This document shows, piece by piece, positions 1 through 8,056 of a stretch of 33,234 bases of DNA (its first letter is position 1; each line of letters starts with the position of its first letter). Source of the DNA: Gammaproteobacteria bacterium (GTDB lineage Bacteria > Pseudomonadota > Gammaproteobacteria > HK1); contig JAJEAD010000072.1 in the NCBI GenBank assembly GCA_022824305.1, forward strand, positions 1-33,234, written 5' to 3'. The notes below the pieces were generated by a model. That model did not search any database. It saw only the letters and a list, made by a program, of their open reading frames with translations, and was not told the DNA's origin. The translations under genes and the position numbers were made by a program.

Positions 1-222
1 CTCGTGGAGCACCCCGACGCTGCGCTCGATGCGCCCCGCCGCCGAGACCAGGGCCCGCAGCCGCGCCTCCACGTCGTGCTCGGGCGCCGGTGCGCTGAGG
101 CGCTCCACGATGAAGCGCGAGACGTCCATCCCCGCCGCCGCAGCGCGCTCTCGCACCAGCCGCCACTCGCTGTCGGTCGCCATCACCGCGCGCTGGCGCC
201 GGCGCTCCTCCCGCGTGCCCAT
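1..222 (-). CDS. MobC-like ribbon-helix-helix DNA-binding protein, 5' part only
   Basis: The reverse strand from 222 to the window edge is open for 74 codons and runs off the edge, so the C-terminus is missing. It reads MGTREERRRQRAVMATDSEW and goes on with a RERAAAAGMDVSRFIVERL segment. A basic N-terminus, then a short strand, then a helix-turn-helix containing AAAAGMDVSRF, is the usual pattern of MobC/relaxosome-accessory and related ribbon-helix-helix proteins, which bind DNA as dimers near an origin of transfer. An AGGAGG box lies at good distance from the ATG at 222; an in-frame ATG at 228 sits too close to it. No relaxase is visible because the window ends. A different RHH regulator, such as an antitoxin, is possible. 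Confidence 0.6.
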   Translation of the reverse strand, partial: MGTREERRRQRAVMATDSEWRLVRERAAAAGMDVSRFIVERLSAPAPEHDVEARLRALVSAAGRIERSVGVLHE

Positions 223-658
223 CGCCATTCCTCCTCTCGTCGGCCCTGCCGGACTCCCGTCCTCCCGGCTTCGATACAACGCGCCCCGCCCGATGGTCCG
301 CAGGGCCGGATTGGAGGCCAAGAATACCCTGAGGTCTGCCTATAGGCGAGAGGGTGGAGGACAATGCGTCTGTATAGCCCTTGTGGCTGTCTAAGCTTCT
401 GGAATAAAAGAGTTATCTGGAAACACTCCCCAGTAGGCCCCCTGCCAGGGCCAATTACGGTTAAGTTCCCCGAATGCAACTCTCCTCTTGTGGCTCCCTT
501 CCGATGTATAGCGCCTAGGATGACAGCTGGTCCGTTGAATCTTGTTCTATCTCGTTGTAATATCGGCATTCCTGACAGGAGATCGTGTGACTGTAGAGCC
601 AGTTGTTGATATATAGAAGCCTCAGGTTTTCTGTCACACCAGACGGGGGAACAGCACA
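223..658. other. Lower-GC spacer between mob-like gene and transporter operon
   Basis: No credible gene was found in these 436 bases; short open frames on both strands have no coding character. From about 300 onward the sequence is visibly less GC-rich than the flanks. It separates divergent genes, so it should hold promoters for both the mob-like gene (reverse) and the ABC operon (forward). A good forward promoter is annotated separately at 535-563. The composition change may mark the edge of a mobile element lying to the left. Confidence 0.5.
535..563 (+). promoter_or_regulatory. Sigma70-like promoter of the sugar ABC operon
   Basis: TTGAAT at 535-540 and TAATAT at 558-563 are separated by exactly 17 bases, close to the consensus pair. 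Transcription would start near 570 and leave a leader of about 90 bases before the ATG at 659. It is the best promoter match seen in the spacer. The transcription start has not been tested. Confidence 0.55.
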
Positions 659-1927
659 ATGTCATTGCTCAACAGGCGCGGGCTGCTCGCCGCGGCCGCG
701 ATGGTGCCCGCACTGGCGCTCGGCACATCGGCGTTCGCTCAGAGCGAAGTCACCATTACGCACTACTTCACCGGAGAGCTCGGCCTCAAGGCACTCAACG
801 AGCAGATCGCCAGGTTCGAGGCGGACACCGGCCACACGATCAAGAACAGCCCGATCGGACACGAGGACTTCAAGACCGACATTCTCGTGCGCGCCGCGGG
901 CGACAGTCTGCCCGACGTGTTCAGCTACTGGGCGGGGGCGCGTACGCAGTTCGTCGTCGATTCGGGCAGCCTCCATCCCATCGACGACATGTGGAATCGC
1001 GAGGGCCTCGACGACGTCGTCGCAAAGTCGGTGGCCGACAGCGCCACCATGTACAACGGCCAGCGCTTCCTGGTGCCCTTCAACTACCACTACGCGGGCA
1101 TGTTCTACAACAAGAAGGTCCTTGCGGACGCCGGCGTCGCCGAGCTTCCCTCGAGCTGGGACGAGTTCCTCGCCGTGTGCGAGACCCTGAAGAACCACGG
1201 CGTGGCGCCCATCGCCCTCGGCTCCATGCACCGCTGGCCCGCGCAGTTCTGGTTCGACTATCTCCTTCTGCGCACCGCCGGCCCGGACTACCGCGCGGGG
1301 CTGATGGACGGTTCCGCCCGCTACGACGACGCCGAGGTCCATGCCGCGATGGCGATGTGGAAGGAGCTGGTCGACAAGGGGTACTTCGCCCCCAACTCCA
1401 ATGCCGACACCTGGACCGACGCATCCGACAAGGTGGCCCGGGGAGACGCGGCGATGACCCTGATGGGCACCTGGATCACCGGCTACTGGAACGGCATCGG
1501 CCTGACGCCCGGCGAGGACTACGATTTCTTCCCCTTCCCCGCGATCGCCGAAGGGGTGCCGGGAGCGGTGGTCGGCCCGGTGGACGGATTCGTCATCTCC
1601 AACGACGGCGGCAACCCCGAGGGCGCCGAGGCCTTCCTGAGCTACATGGTGTCGAGCACCGACGTGCAGGCGAGCTGGACGGACCAGTTCGGCGCGCTGT
1701 CCGCCAACGTGAACGTCGATCCGGCGAACTACAACGACGTCATGCAACGCGCCTTCGCAACCGTCGCGGCGGCCGAGGTGTTCGCCTTCAACTACGACCT
1801 CGCGACTCCGCCGCCGGTAGCGGAGGTGGGGCTCTCGATGTTCTCCCGCTTCATGGACGATCCGAGCATGGTGGACGAGATCCTCGCGCAGGTCGCCGAC
1901 GACGCGGCACAGGCCTTCCAGGAATAG
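659..1927 (+). CDS. Carbohydrate ABC transporter, extracellular solute-binding protein (family 1)
   Basis: This 422-residue exported protein would capture a sugar or polyol in the periplasm and deliver it to the two permeases encoded next. The N-terminus has an RR pair (NRRGLL), a hydrophobic run and an AFA-Q cleavage-like site around residues 27-28, so export by Sec or Tat is expected. The body is typical of CUT1 binding proteins: an N-terminal lobe starting EVTITHYFTGE, a VPFNYHYAGMFYNKKVLADA segment, and conserved Trp/Gly positions in the MGTWITGYWNG stretch. Length is normal for the family. It starts the operon, with a 74-base gap to the first permease. The substrate cannot be read from sequence; no glycosidase or sugar kinase lies nearby. 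Confidence 0.9.
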   Translation: MSLLNRRGLLAAAAMVPALALGTSAFAQSEVTITHYFTGELGLKALNEQIARFEADTGHTIKNSPIGHEDFKTDILVRAAGDSLPDVFSYWAGARTQFVVDSGSLHPIDDMWNREGLDDVVAKSVADSATMYNGQRFLVPFNYHYAGMFYNKKVLADAGVAELPSSWDEFLAVCETLKNHGVAPIALGSMHRWPAQFWFDYLLLRTAGPDYRAGLMDGSARYDDAEVHAAMAMWKELVDKGYFAPNSNADTWTDASDKVARGDAAMTLMGTWITGYWNGIGLTPGEDYDFFPFPAIAEGVPGAVVGPVDGFVISNDGGNPEGAEAFLSYMVSSTDVQASWTDQFGALSANVNVDPANYNDVMQRAFATVAAAEVFAFNYDLATPPPVAEVGLSMFSRFMDDPSMVDEILAQVADDAAQAFQE

Positions 1928-2001
1928 CGAAGGCACGACTCGAGGCCGGGGGCCGGAGGGAACTCCGGCCCTGACCGGATCCCGATGCGAGCGCAGGCGG
2001 G

Positions 2002-2883
2002 ATGGAAGGGGACAAGCGTTTCTGGCGGGCGGTGCTGCTCGCCCTGCCGCTGGCGGTGTTCGCGGTCTTCGTGATCTGGCCGCTGGCGAGCTCCTTCTAC
2101 TACAGCTTCACCAACTGGAACGGCTTCAACCCCGACTACGACTACGTCGGGCTGGACAACTTCCAAAAGATCTACACCGACAAGCTGTTCTATCAGGCCG
2201 CGATCAACACCGCCTTGTGGATGATCGCGGCGATCCTGCTGCCGACCGCCCTGGGGCTGGGGCTCGCGCTTCTGATCGACAGCAGCGTTCCCGGCTCCGC
2301 CGCGTTCAAGTCCATCTTCTACCTGCCCATCTGCCTGTCCGCGGTCGTGGTGGGACAGATCTGGGTGTGGATCTACCAGCCGGACTGGGGACTGCTGAAC
2401 ACCGTCCTGGAAGCGATGAGCGGCGAGCGACTCCGCTACGCGTGGCTCGCCAAGCCCGACACCGCGCTCTGGTCGGTAATCGTCGCCTGGTCGTGGCAGC
2501 AGACCGGTCTGTCGATGGTCATCTTTCTCGCCGGGCTCACGACCATCCCCGAAGACCTGCTGGAAGTGTGCGAGATCGAAGGCGCCACCACGGCCCAGCG
2601 CATTCGGATGGTCGTCATACCGCTGCTCACCCCCGCCACGGTGGTGGTGATCGCGCTGAGCGTCATCAACTCCCTCAAGGGCTTCGACATTCTGTACATC
2701 ATGACCGGCGGCGGACCTTTCAACAGCTCCGACACGCTGGCCATGCACATGTACAACGAGTCCTTCAAGAAGTACCTGATGGGATACGGCAGCGCCATTT
2801 CCGTGGTGCTGTTCCTGATCGCGCTCACCATCATCCGCGTCTACTTCCGTCAACTGCGCAAGGTGGATGAGCTCTATGGCTGA
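2002..2883 (+). CDS. Sugar ABC transporter permease (MalF/UgpA type)
   Basis: A 293-residue inner-membrane permease, first of the pair that forms the CUT1 channel. The first membrane helix (about residues 8-30) is followed by the large periplasmic loop typical of the family, NWNGFNPDYDYVGLDNFQKI. About five more helices follow. The cytoplasmic EAA loop that docks on the ATPase reads EVCEIEGATTAQRIRMVVIP at about residues 188-207. Family length is normal. The ATG at 2002 follows a purine-rich GCAGGCGGG ribosome site. The 3' end overlaps the next permease gene, which implies coupled translation. Confidence 0.9.
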   Translation: MEGDKRFWRAVLLALPLAVFAVFVIWPLASSFYYSFTNWNGFNPDYDYVGLDNFQKIYTDKLFYQAAINTALWMIAAILLPTALGLGLALLIDSSVPGSAAFKSIFYLPICLSAVVVGQIWVWIYQPDWGLLNTVLEAMSGERLRYAWLAKPDTALWSVIVAWSWQQTGLSMVIFLAGLTTIPEDLLEVCEIEGATTAQRIRMVVIPLLTPATVVVIALSVINSLKGFDILYIMTGGGPFNSSDTLAMHMYNESFKKYLMGYGSAISVVLFLIALTIIRVYFRQLRKVDELYG

Positions 2884-3736
2884 CGCGGCGGTCCTGCCTC
2901 CCGCCCGCCCGCCCTTCAATCCGTGGCCGGCGGTGATCTTCGTCGCGCTCATCGTCCTGGCGCTTCTCTTTCTCGCGCCTACCGCGGGCGTTCTTCTGTC
3001 TTCCGTGAAGACCACCCGCGAGATTGCGCTCGGCGCGCTGTGGTCGATTCCCGCCGAACTGTACCTCGGCAACTACGCGGAAGTGCTGGCCAACCCGGCC
3101 GTGCATCGCTATCTGCTCAACACGGTGCTGGTCTCGGCCCCGGCCACCGTCGCATCGATCGCATTGGGCGCGCTTGCGGGCTACGTGTTCGCCAAGCTGC
3201 CCTTCCGCGGCAGCAACCTGCTCTTTCTCGTCATTGTCTCCGGCATGTTCTTTCCCCCGCAGGTGATCCTCATCCCGCTGTTCCGGCTCTTCAACGCGAT
3301 GAACCTGATCGACACCCTGTGGCCTCTCATCGTCATCCATACCGCGATGGGAATTCCCATCTGCACGCTGCTGATGCGGAACTTCTTCGCCACCGTTCCC
3401 AATGCGCTGCGCGAAGCCGCGATCCTCGAAGGAGCGAACGAGTGGCAGGTGCTGATCAGGGTCGCGCTGCCTCTCAGCCTGCCGGCGCTCGCGGTGCTCG
3501 CGACGCTGCAGTTCACCTGGATCTGGAACGACTTTCTCTGGCCCCTGATCTTCACCCAGTCGGACGAGAAGCGAACCATCATGCTGGGCATCGTCAACTT
3601 GAGGGGCCAGTACTCGGTGGCGTGGGGAGTGCAGGGAGCGCTCTCGCTGATCGCGAGCCTGCCGACGCTCGTCGTGTTCCTGTTCTTTCAGCGCTACTTC
3701 ATCAAGGGCATGACGATGGGCGCGGTGAAGGGCTGA
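2876..3736 (+). CDS. Sugar ABC transporter permease (MalG/UgpE type)
   Basis: A 286-residue second permease of the importer, predicted with six membrane helices. The EAA loop REAAILEGANEWQVLIRVAL is clear in the C-terminal half and the C-terminus ends in KGMTMGAVKG, usual for MalG-type subunits. Two in-frame ATGs are possible. I chose 2876 because AAGGTGG at 2860-2866 lies about nine bases upstream of it; that same box abuts the ATG at 2867, which would add three residues. The start lies inside the last codons of the upstream permease, and the stop is two bases before the ATPase start. Confidence 0.88.
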   Translation: MADAAVLPPARPPFNPWPAVIFVALIVLALLFLAPTAGVLLSSVKTTREIALGALWSIPAELYLGNYAEVLANPAVHRYLLNTVLVSAPATVASIALGALAGYVFAKLPFRGSNLLFLVIVSGMFFPPQVILIPLFRLFNAMNLIDTLWPLIVIHTAMGIPICTLLMRNFFATVPNALREAAILEGANEWQVLIRVALPLSLPALAVLATLQFTWIWNDFLWPLIFTQSDEKRTIMLGIVNLRGQYSVAWGVQGALSLIASLPTLVVFLFFQRYFIKGMTMGAVKG

Positions 3737-3738
3737 CG

Positions 3739-4806
3739 ATGGCGCGCCTGGTCCTGGAAGACGTCACGAAGCGATTCGGTGCGGTCATTGCCGTCGACGC
3801 TGTCGATCTTCAGATCGAGCACGGGGAGTTCGTGGTTTTCGTAGGTCCTTCGGGCTGCGGCAAGTCCACCATGCTGCGGACCATCTCGGGGCTCGAGAGC
3901 GTCAGCGCGGGACGCATCCTGATCGGTGATCGCGACGTGACCCATGTTGCCCCTTCGCGGCGTGGAGTGGCGATGGTGTTCCAGTCCTACGCCCTGTTTC
4001 CGCACATGACGACGGCGGAGAACATCGGGTTCGGATTGCGCCTGGCCCGGGTTCCGAAGGACGAGATTGCCCGACGCGTGACGGATGTCGCGAAGACTCT
4101 GCAGATCGAGGCGCTCCTCGATCGCTATCCGAGACAGCTCTCCGGCGGCCAGCGCCAGCGCGTGGCGATCGGGCGCTCGATCATCCGCGACCCGGAGGTC
4201 TTTCTCTTCGACGAGCCGCTCTCCAACCTCGATGCCGCACTGCGCGTGCGGATGCGCCTGGAGATCGCCCGGCTTCGCGACCGCCTGGACGCCACGATGG
4301 TCTACGTGACCCACGACCAGACCGAGGCGATGACCCTTGCCGACCGGATCGTGGTGTTCAACCAGGGACACATAGAACAGATCGGAGCACCGGTGGAGCT
4401 CTATGACGCTCCCGCCAACCTCTTTGTCGCCGGGTTCATCGGCGCGCCCGCGATGAACTTCATTCCGGCGGAGATAGAGGCAGGGGAAAACGGGAAAGCG
4501 AACGTCCGCTTCGGAGCGGTCTCTCTGCCGATCGGGCGCGAAGCGGCCGAGGGAAAGGTCACCTTCGGCGTCCGTCCCGAGCACCTGTCAGTGGCCGCCG
4601 AATCGGAGCACGACTTTCTAGGGCGAGTGGAGATCGTCGAGAAGCTCGGCGCGGAGTCCCTCGTCTATCTCCAGACCGGGTTCTCGAAGGCTCCGATCAC
4701 GATGCGCATTCCGCCGGAACTGAGCGTCCACGCCGGTGAAGAGATCCCGGTTCGGGTGGGTCGCAAGCGCCTGCACCTGTTCGACGCCGAGGGAAGGGTC
4801 ATCTGA
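3739..4806 (+). CDS. Sugar ABC transporter ATP-binding protein (UgpC/MalK family)
   Basis: This 355-residue protein is the ATPase that powers the importer from the cytoplasmic side. All nucleotide-binding motifs are present: Walker A GPSGCGKST near residue 37, a Q-loop (FQSYALFPHMT), the signature LSGGQRQRVAIGRS, Walker B VFLFDEPLSNLD and the switch histidine in VTHDQTEAM. The last ~120 residues form the OB/TOBE domain (FGVRPEHL) seen in CUT1 ATPases, which can carry regulatory contacts. The ATG at 3739 lies two bases after the permease stop and follows a GGTGAAGGG ribosome site. CUT1 ATPases are often shared between importers, so the exact substrate stays open. Confidence 0.93.
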   Translation: MARLVLEDVTKRFGAVIAVDAVDLQIEHGEFVVFVGPSGCGKSTMLRTISGLESVSAGRILIGDRDVTHVAPSRRGVAMVFQSYALFPHMTTAENIGFGLRLARVPKDEIARRVTDVAKTLQIEALLDRYPRQLSGGQRQRVAIGRSIIRDPEVFLFDEPLSNLDAALRVRMRLEIARLRDRLDATMVYVTHDQTEAMTLADRIVVFNQGHIEQIGAPVELYDAPANLFVAGFIGAPAMNFIPAEIEAGENGKANVRFGAVSLPIGREAAEGKVTFGVRPEHLSVAAESEHDFLGRVEIVEKLGAESLVYLQTGFSKAPITMRIPPELSVHAGEEIPVRVGRKRLHLFDAEGRVI

Positions 4807-4814
4807 CCCGCCGC

Positions 4815-4988
4815 GATGTCTCACCGATATTCGGAAGCTGAGGGCGCCACGATGCCGTGGTAGTGGGCCGCACGGGCCGAGAGGCGCTGAAGTCGTAGCC
4901 GACACTACGTCGAGGTGGCTCGAGGGAGTACGGCCCGCTACCGTGAGCAGATTGGCGTCCGCTTGCCAAGAAATCGGTGAGATATTGC
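4815..4988 (+). repeat. Self-complementary intergenic repeat, copy 1
   Basis: A ~170-base element begins with CTCACCGAT (4820) and ends with the complementary ATCGGTGAG (4973-4981). Inside are nested inverted arms: GTGGTAGTGGGCCG pairs with CGGCCCGCTACCGTG, and a central GTCGTAG pairs with CTACGTC around CCGACA. The core at 4881-4913 (33 bases) occurs again, exactly but inverted, at 6512-6544. It sits just after the ABC ATPase gene and could act as a terminator hairpin. The terminal inverted ends also suit a MITE- or REP-like element. No other copy was seen in this window. Confidence 0.75.
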
Positions 4989-5097
4989 GGCCGGCATTGC
5001 TCGGCGACCCTCCGCGGCGGGCCGGCGCGGCCGAAGGCCCGGGGCCCTCGCGTGCTATTCTCGCAAGCCGTCTCTCACGCTTCCGGAGAACCCGCTC

Positions 5098-5949
5098 ATG
5101 AGCGAGTCCTTCCTCGTCGCCTGCGTGCAGAACCGCGCAGTCGCGGACATGAGCGCCAGCATCGCGCAGTGCGAACGCCTGATACGGGAAGCGCATCGGC
5201 GCCGCGCCGACCTCATCTGTCTGCCCGAGTTCCTTTCCTGCCTCGACATGCGGGAGCGCCGCCTCGAGGTAGGCATCCTTCCGGAAGACGGGCATCCCGC
5301 CCTCGCCCGCTTTCGTGCGCTCGCCTCCGAGCTCGGCGTCTGGCTGCTGCTCGGGTCGCTCGCCATCGAGGCGAGACCCGGACGCGCCCGCAACCGTTCC
5401 TATCTCATCGATGCGTTCGGGTCGATCGTGGCGCGCTACGACAAGATCCACATGTTCGATGTCGATCTCGAAGGCGGTCAGAGCTTCCGCGAGTCCGAAG
5501 TCTTCGAGGCGGGACGCGACGCGGTGCTCGCGCCCACGCCCTGGGGCCAGCTCGGGCTTACGGTCTGCTACGACCTGCGATTCCCCTATCTGTACCGCGC
5601 GCTCGCGCAAGCGGGGGCCAGCGTCCTCACGGTGCCCGCCGCGTTCACGAGGACCACGGGCCAGGCCCACTGGCACGTGCTGCTGCGCAGCCGGGCGATC
5701 GAGACCGGATCCTGGGTCGTCGCTCCCTGCCAGTACGGGGACCACGGAGAGGCCGCCACCTACGGACACTCGCTCATCGTCGACCCCTGGGGAACGGTGC
5801 TCGCCGACGGCGGCGAGTCGGAGAGCGTGATCGTCGCGGAAGTCGACCCGGGCCGGGCGCTCGAGGCCCGGCGCATGATCCCCGCGCTGCGCAACGGGCG
5901 GAGCGTGCAGACGCCCGCCCCGGTGGCGGCGTTGCGCGCCAGCGCGTGA
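5098..5949 (+). CDS. Carbon-nitrogen hydrolase, Nit1-like amidase
   Basis: A 283-residue cytoplasmic enzyme of the nitrilase superfamily. The catalytic set is visible: Glu44 (LICLPEF), Lys116 (YDKIHMF) and Cys157 (TVCYDLRFP). The YDKIHMFDVD and CYDLRFPYLYRALA segments are closest to the Nit1/Nit2 branch, whose members hydrolyse amides such as deaminated glutathione or alpha-keto acid omega-amides and usually have no true nitrilase activity. Length is normal. GGAG lies upstream of the ATG. A small exported protein follows seven bases after the stop. The gene pair lies exactly between two inverted copies of an intergenic repeat. The physiological substrate is inferred only from family similarity. 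Confidence 0.88.
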   Translation: MSESFLVACVQNRAVADMSASIAQCERLIREAHRRRADLICLPEFLSCLDMRERRLEVGILPEDGHPALARFRALASELGVWLLLGSLAIEARPGRARNRSYLIDAFGSIVARYDKIHMFDVDLEGGQSFRESEVFEAGRDAVLAPTPWGQLGLTVCYDLRFPYLYRALAQAGASVLTVPAAFTRTTGQAHWHVLLRSRAIETGSWVVAPCQYGDHGEAATYGHSLIVDPWGTVLADGGESESVIVAEVDPGRALEARRMIPALRNGRSVQTPAPVAALRASA

Positions 5950-5956
5950 CAGGCGG

Positions 5957-6436
5957 ATGAACGAAGGGCGCCGGGGACGCCCGTGCGGGGCGATCCGGCG
6001 CCGCTGCGTTGCCGCACTGCTCGTCCTGGGCCTGCTGCTCGGTGCACCGGTCCTTCCTGCGCAGACCGCGCTCAGTGCGAACCTCATCGCCTTCCTCGAG
6101 GCCTTCGACCACGCCTTCCGCAACCACGATCGGGACGCCGCGGCAGCGCTGTTCTACTGGCGCGGAGTAAGCGACCGGGATCGCGCCCGCATCATGACCC
6201 TCATCGATCGGGACCTCGCGCTCGAGCTCGACGGCGTGCGCCTGGTCCCTGCGGGCGACCTGCCCCAACGCTTCGAGGTGGACGGGATCGTCATGCGCCG
6301 GAACCTCCCCGTCGTGGCGCGACTTCTCGCGCGCTTCGCCGATGGCGAGGGAGAAGCCCGCTTCTCTCTGCACGATCTCGGACTCGACGACGACGTGTTC
6401 TACATCGTGCTCGCGGCGCCCGAGGCAGGAATCTAG
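5957..6436 (+). CDS. Small exported protein, NTF2-like possible
   Basis: A 159-residue protein I do not recognise. It starts with a basic stretch and a hydrophobic run (CVAALLVLGLLLGAPVLPAQ), consistent with a signal peptide cleaved near residue 36. The mature part is rich in acidic and arginine residues, and the phrase FLEAFDHAFRNHDRDAAAAL resembles the first helix of NTF2-like domains; this is only a resemblance. It lies seven bases after the amidase gene and is probably co-transcribed with it. The stop coincides with the start of the second copy of the intergenic repeat. Confidence 0.6.
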   Translation: MNEGRRGRPCGAIRRRCVAALLVLGLLLGAPVLPAQTALSANLIAFLEAFDHAFRNHDRDAAAALFYWRGVSDRDRARIMTLIDRDLALELDGVRLVPAGDLPQRFEVDGIVMRRNLPVVARLLARFADGEGEARFSLHDLGLDDDVFYIVLAAPEAGI

Positions 6437-6610
6437 CCGCGATATCGGAGCGATCTCCTGCTGCGGGCGCGGACCTACTCTCGGTAGCGGGCGGCACTCG
6501 CTCGAGGCGCTTCGACGTAGTGTCGGCTACGACTTCAGCGCCTCTCCTAAGCGCACGCCCACTACCACGGCAACTCGACGCCCTCGTGACGAAAATCGGT
6601 GAGGCAGGGC
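6436..6610 (-). repeat. Self-complementary intergenic repeat, copy 2 (inverted)
   Basis: Read on the reverse strand, this aligns over its full ~170 bases with the repeat at 4815-4988. It starts CTCACCGAT, carries GCCGTGGTAGTGGGC, then the shared 33-base core (6512-6544), then GCCCGCTACCG, and ends near GATATCGC. In this copy the central hairpin is longer (GAGGCGCTGAAG against CGAAGCGCCTC), so it is the better palindrome. The rest of the 365-base gap before the next gene (6611-6801) holds no recognisable feature. Confidence 0.75.
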
Positions 6611-6801
6611 GGCCAGCCGCGACACCTCAGCGATTCACGGCCGTGGCCCCGGCGTCTCCACGCCCGCCTTGCTCATAGGTGGAATCGGGCGCGCGATCAC
6701 GCGGCGGGGTCGCCGCTCGTCCCGCCCCGGGAGTCCCGGTGGAGACGGGAATCGCATAGAGTTGGCTCGTCCAGCCCGGCCCGGATTCAGGAGACTCGAC
6801 A

Positions 6802-8037
6802 GTGGACAACCTCAAGATTGACGGCGCGCGTCTCTGGGAAAGCCTCATGGAGCTCGCGAAGATTGGCGCGACGGAGAAGGGGGGGGTCTGCCGCCTCGCT
6901 CTGACCGATCTCGATCGCGAGGGCCGCGACCTGTTCGTGCGGTGGTGCGAGGAGGCGGGCTGCGCGGTGAGGGTCGACCGGGCCGGAAACATCTTCGCGC
7001 GCCGGGCGGGCCGCAATCCGGAGCGCCCCCCGGTGATGACCGGCAGCCATCTCGACTCCCAGCCCACGGGAGGAAAGTTCGACGGCGCCTACGGCGTGCT
7101 CGCCGGCCTGGAGCTCGTGCGCACCCTCAACGATTACGGTTACGAGACGGACGCGCCCATCGAGGTGGTGGCATGGACCAACGAGGAAGGCTCGCGCTTC
7201 GCGCCCGCGATGATGGCCTCGGGCGTCTTCGGCGGGGCCTTCGACCTCGACTTCGTGCTCACCCGCACCGACTCCGAAGGCAAGCGCTTCGGCGACGAGC
7301 TCGAGCGCATCGGGTACGCCGGGGAGCACCCGGTAGGCGGCTTCGAGGTCGGCGCCTACCTGGAAGCCCACATCGAGCAGGGCCCCATTCTCGAGGCGGA
7401 AGAGAAGACGGTGGGCGTCGTCACCGGCGCCCAGGGGCAGCGCTGGTACGAGATCACGGTGACCGGGCAGGAAGCCCATGCCGGCCCCACCCCGATGCGG
7501 CGGCGGCGCGATGCGCTGGTCGGCGCCTCGCGCATGGTCGACGCCGTCAATCGCATCGGCCTCGGGAATCAGCCTCACGCCTGCGCCACCGTGGGCATGC
7601 TCCAGGTGTCGCCGAACTCGCGGAACACGATTCCCGGCCGGGTGTTCTTCACCGTCGACTTCCGTCACCCGGTGGAGGAGACCCTCGCCCGAATGGACGC
7701 CGAGCTGCGCGATTCCTGCACCTCGATTGCGCAGGCCTCCGGGCTCGATCTCGATTTGCAGCAGATCTGGCACTTCCCCGCCACTCCCTTCGACGAACGC
7801 TGCGTCGCGGCGGTGCGCGATGCGGCGGCCGCCGGCGAGTTCACGCACATGGACATCGTGAGCGGAGCGGGCCACGACGCCTGCTACGTGGCCCGCGTCG
7901 CGCCCACCGGCATGATCTTCGTGCCCTGCGAGGACGGCATCAGCCACAACGAGATCGAGAACGCGACGCCCGAGGATCTCGCGGCGGGATGCCAGACCCT
8001 GCTCGACGCCATGGTCCGTCTCGCCGGCGACGACTGA
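6802..8037 (+). CDS. M20-family amidohydrolase (N-carbamoyl-amino-acid hydrolase/allantoate amidohydrolase type)
   Basis: A 411-residue metal-dependent hydrolase expected to cleave carbamoyl or ureido C-N bonds in the cytoplasm, as in hydantoin, pyrimidine or purine breakdown. The metal-binding landmarks of the HyuC/AllC group are present: GSHLDSQPTGGKFDGAYGVL, WTNEEGSRFAPAM, AHIEQGPILE and the C-terminal GISHNEIE. The dimerisation domain segment GQEAHAGPTPMRRRRDAL is also typical. The start is GTG at 6802, with an AGGAG box about ten bases upstream; no in-frame ATG fits better. Its stop faces the stop of the ATZ/TRZ amidohydrolase gene 19 bases away. Beta-ureidopropionase, allantoate amidohydrolase and L-N-carbamoylase cannot be told apart here. 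Confidence 0.88.
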   Translation: MDNLKIDGARLWESLMELAKIGATEKGGVCRLALTDLDREGRDLFVRWCEEAGCAVRVDRAGNIFARRAGRNPERPPVMTGSHLDSQPTGGKFDGAYGVLAGLELVRTLNDYGYETDAPIEVVAWTNEEGSRFAPAMMASGVFGGAFDLDFVLTRTDSEGKRFGDELERIGYAGEHPVGGFEVGAYLEAHIEQGPILEAEEKTVGVVTGAQGQRWYEITVTGQEAHAGPTPMRRRRDALVGASRMVDAVNRIGLGNQPHACATVGMLQVSPNSRNTIPGRVFFTVDFRHPVEETLARMDAELRDSCTSIAQASGLDLDLQQIWHFPATPFDERCVAAVRDAAAAGEFTHMDIVSGAGHDACYVARVAPTGMIFVPCEDGISHNEIENATPEDLAAGCQTLLDAMVRLAGDD

Positions 8038-8056
8038 GCGTCGCCGGCGCCTGCTC

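Noticed and set aside
662..1936. Long reverse-strand open frame of 424 codons over the binding-protein gene
   Set aside because: It mirrors the forward gene codon by codon, as often happens at high GC, and has no family features; the forward frame has a signal peptide and clear motifs.
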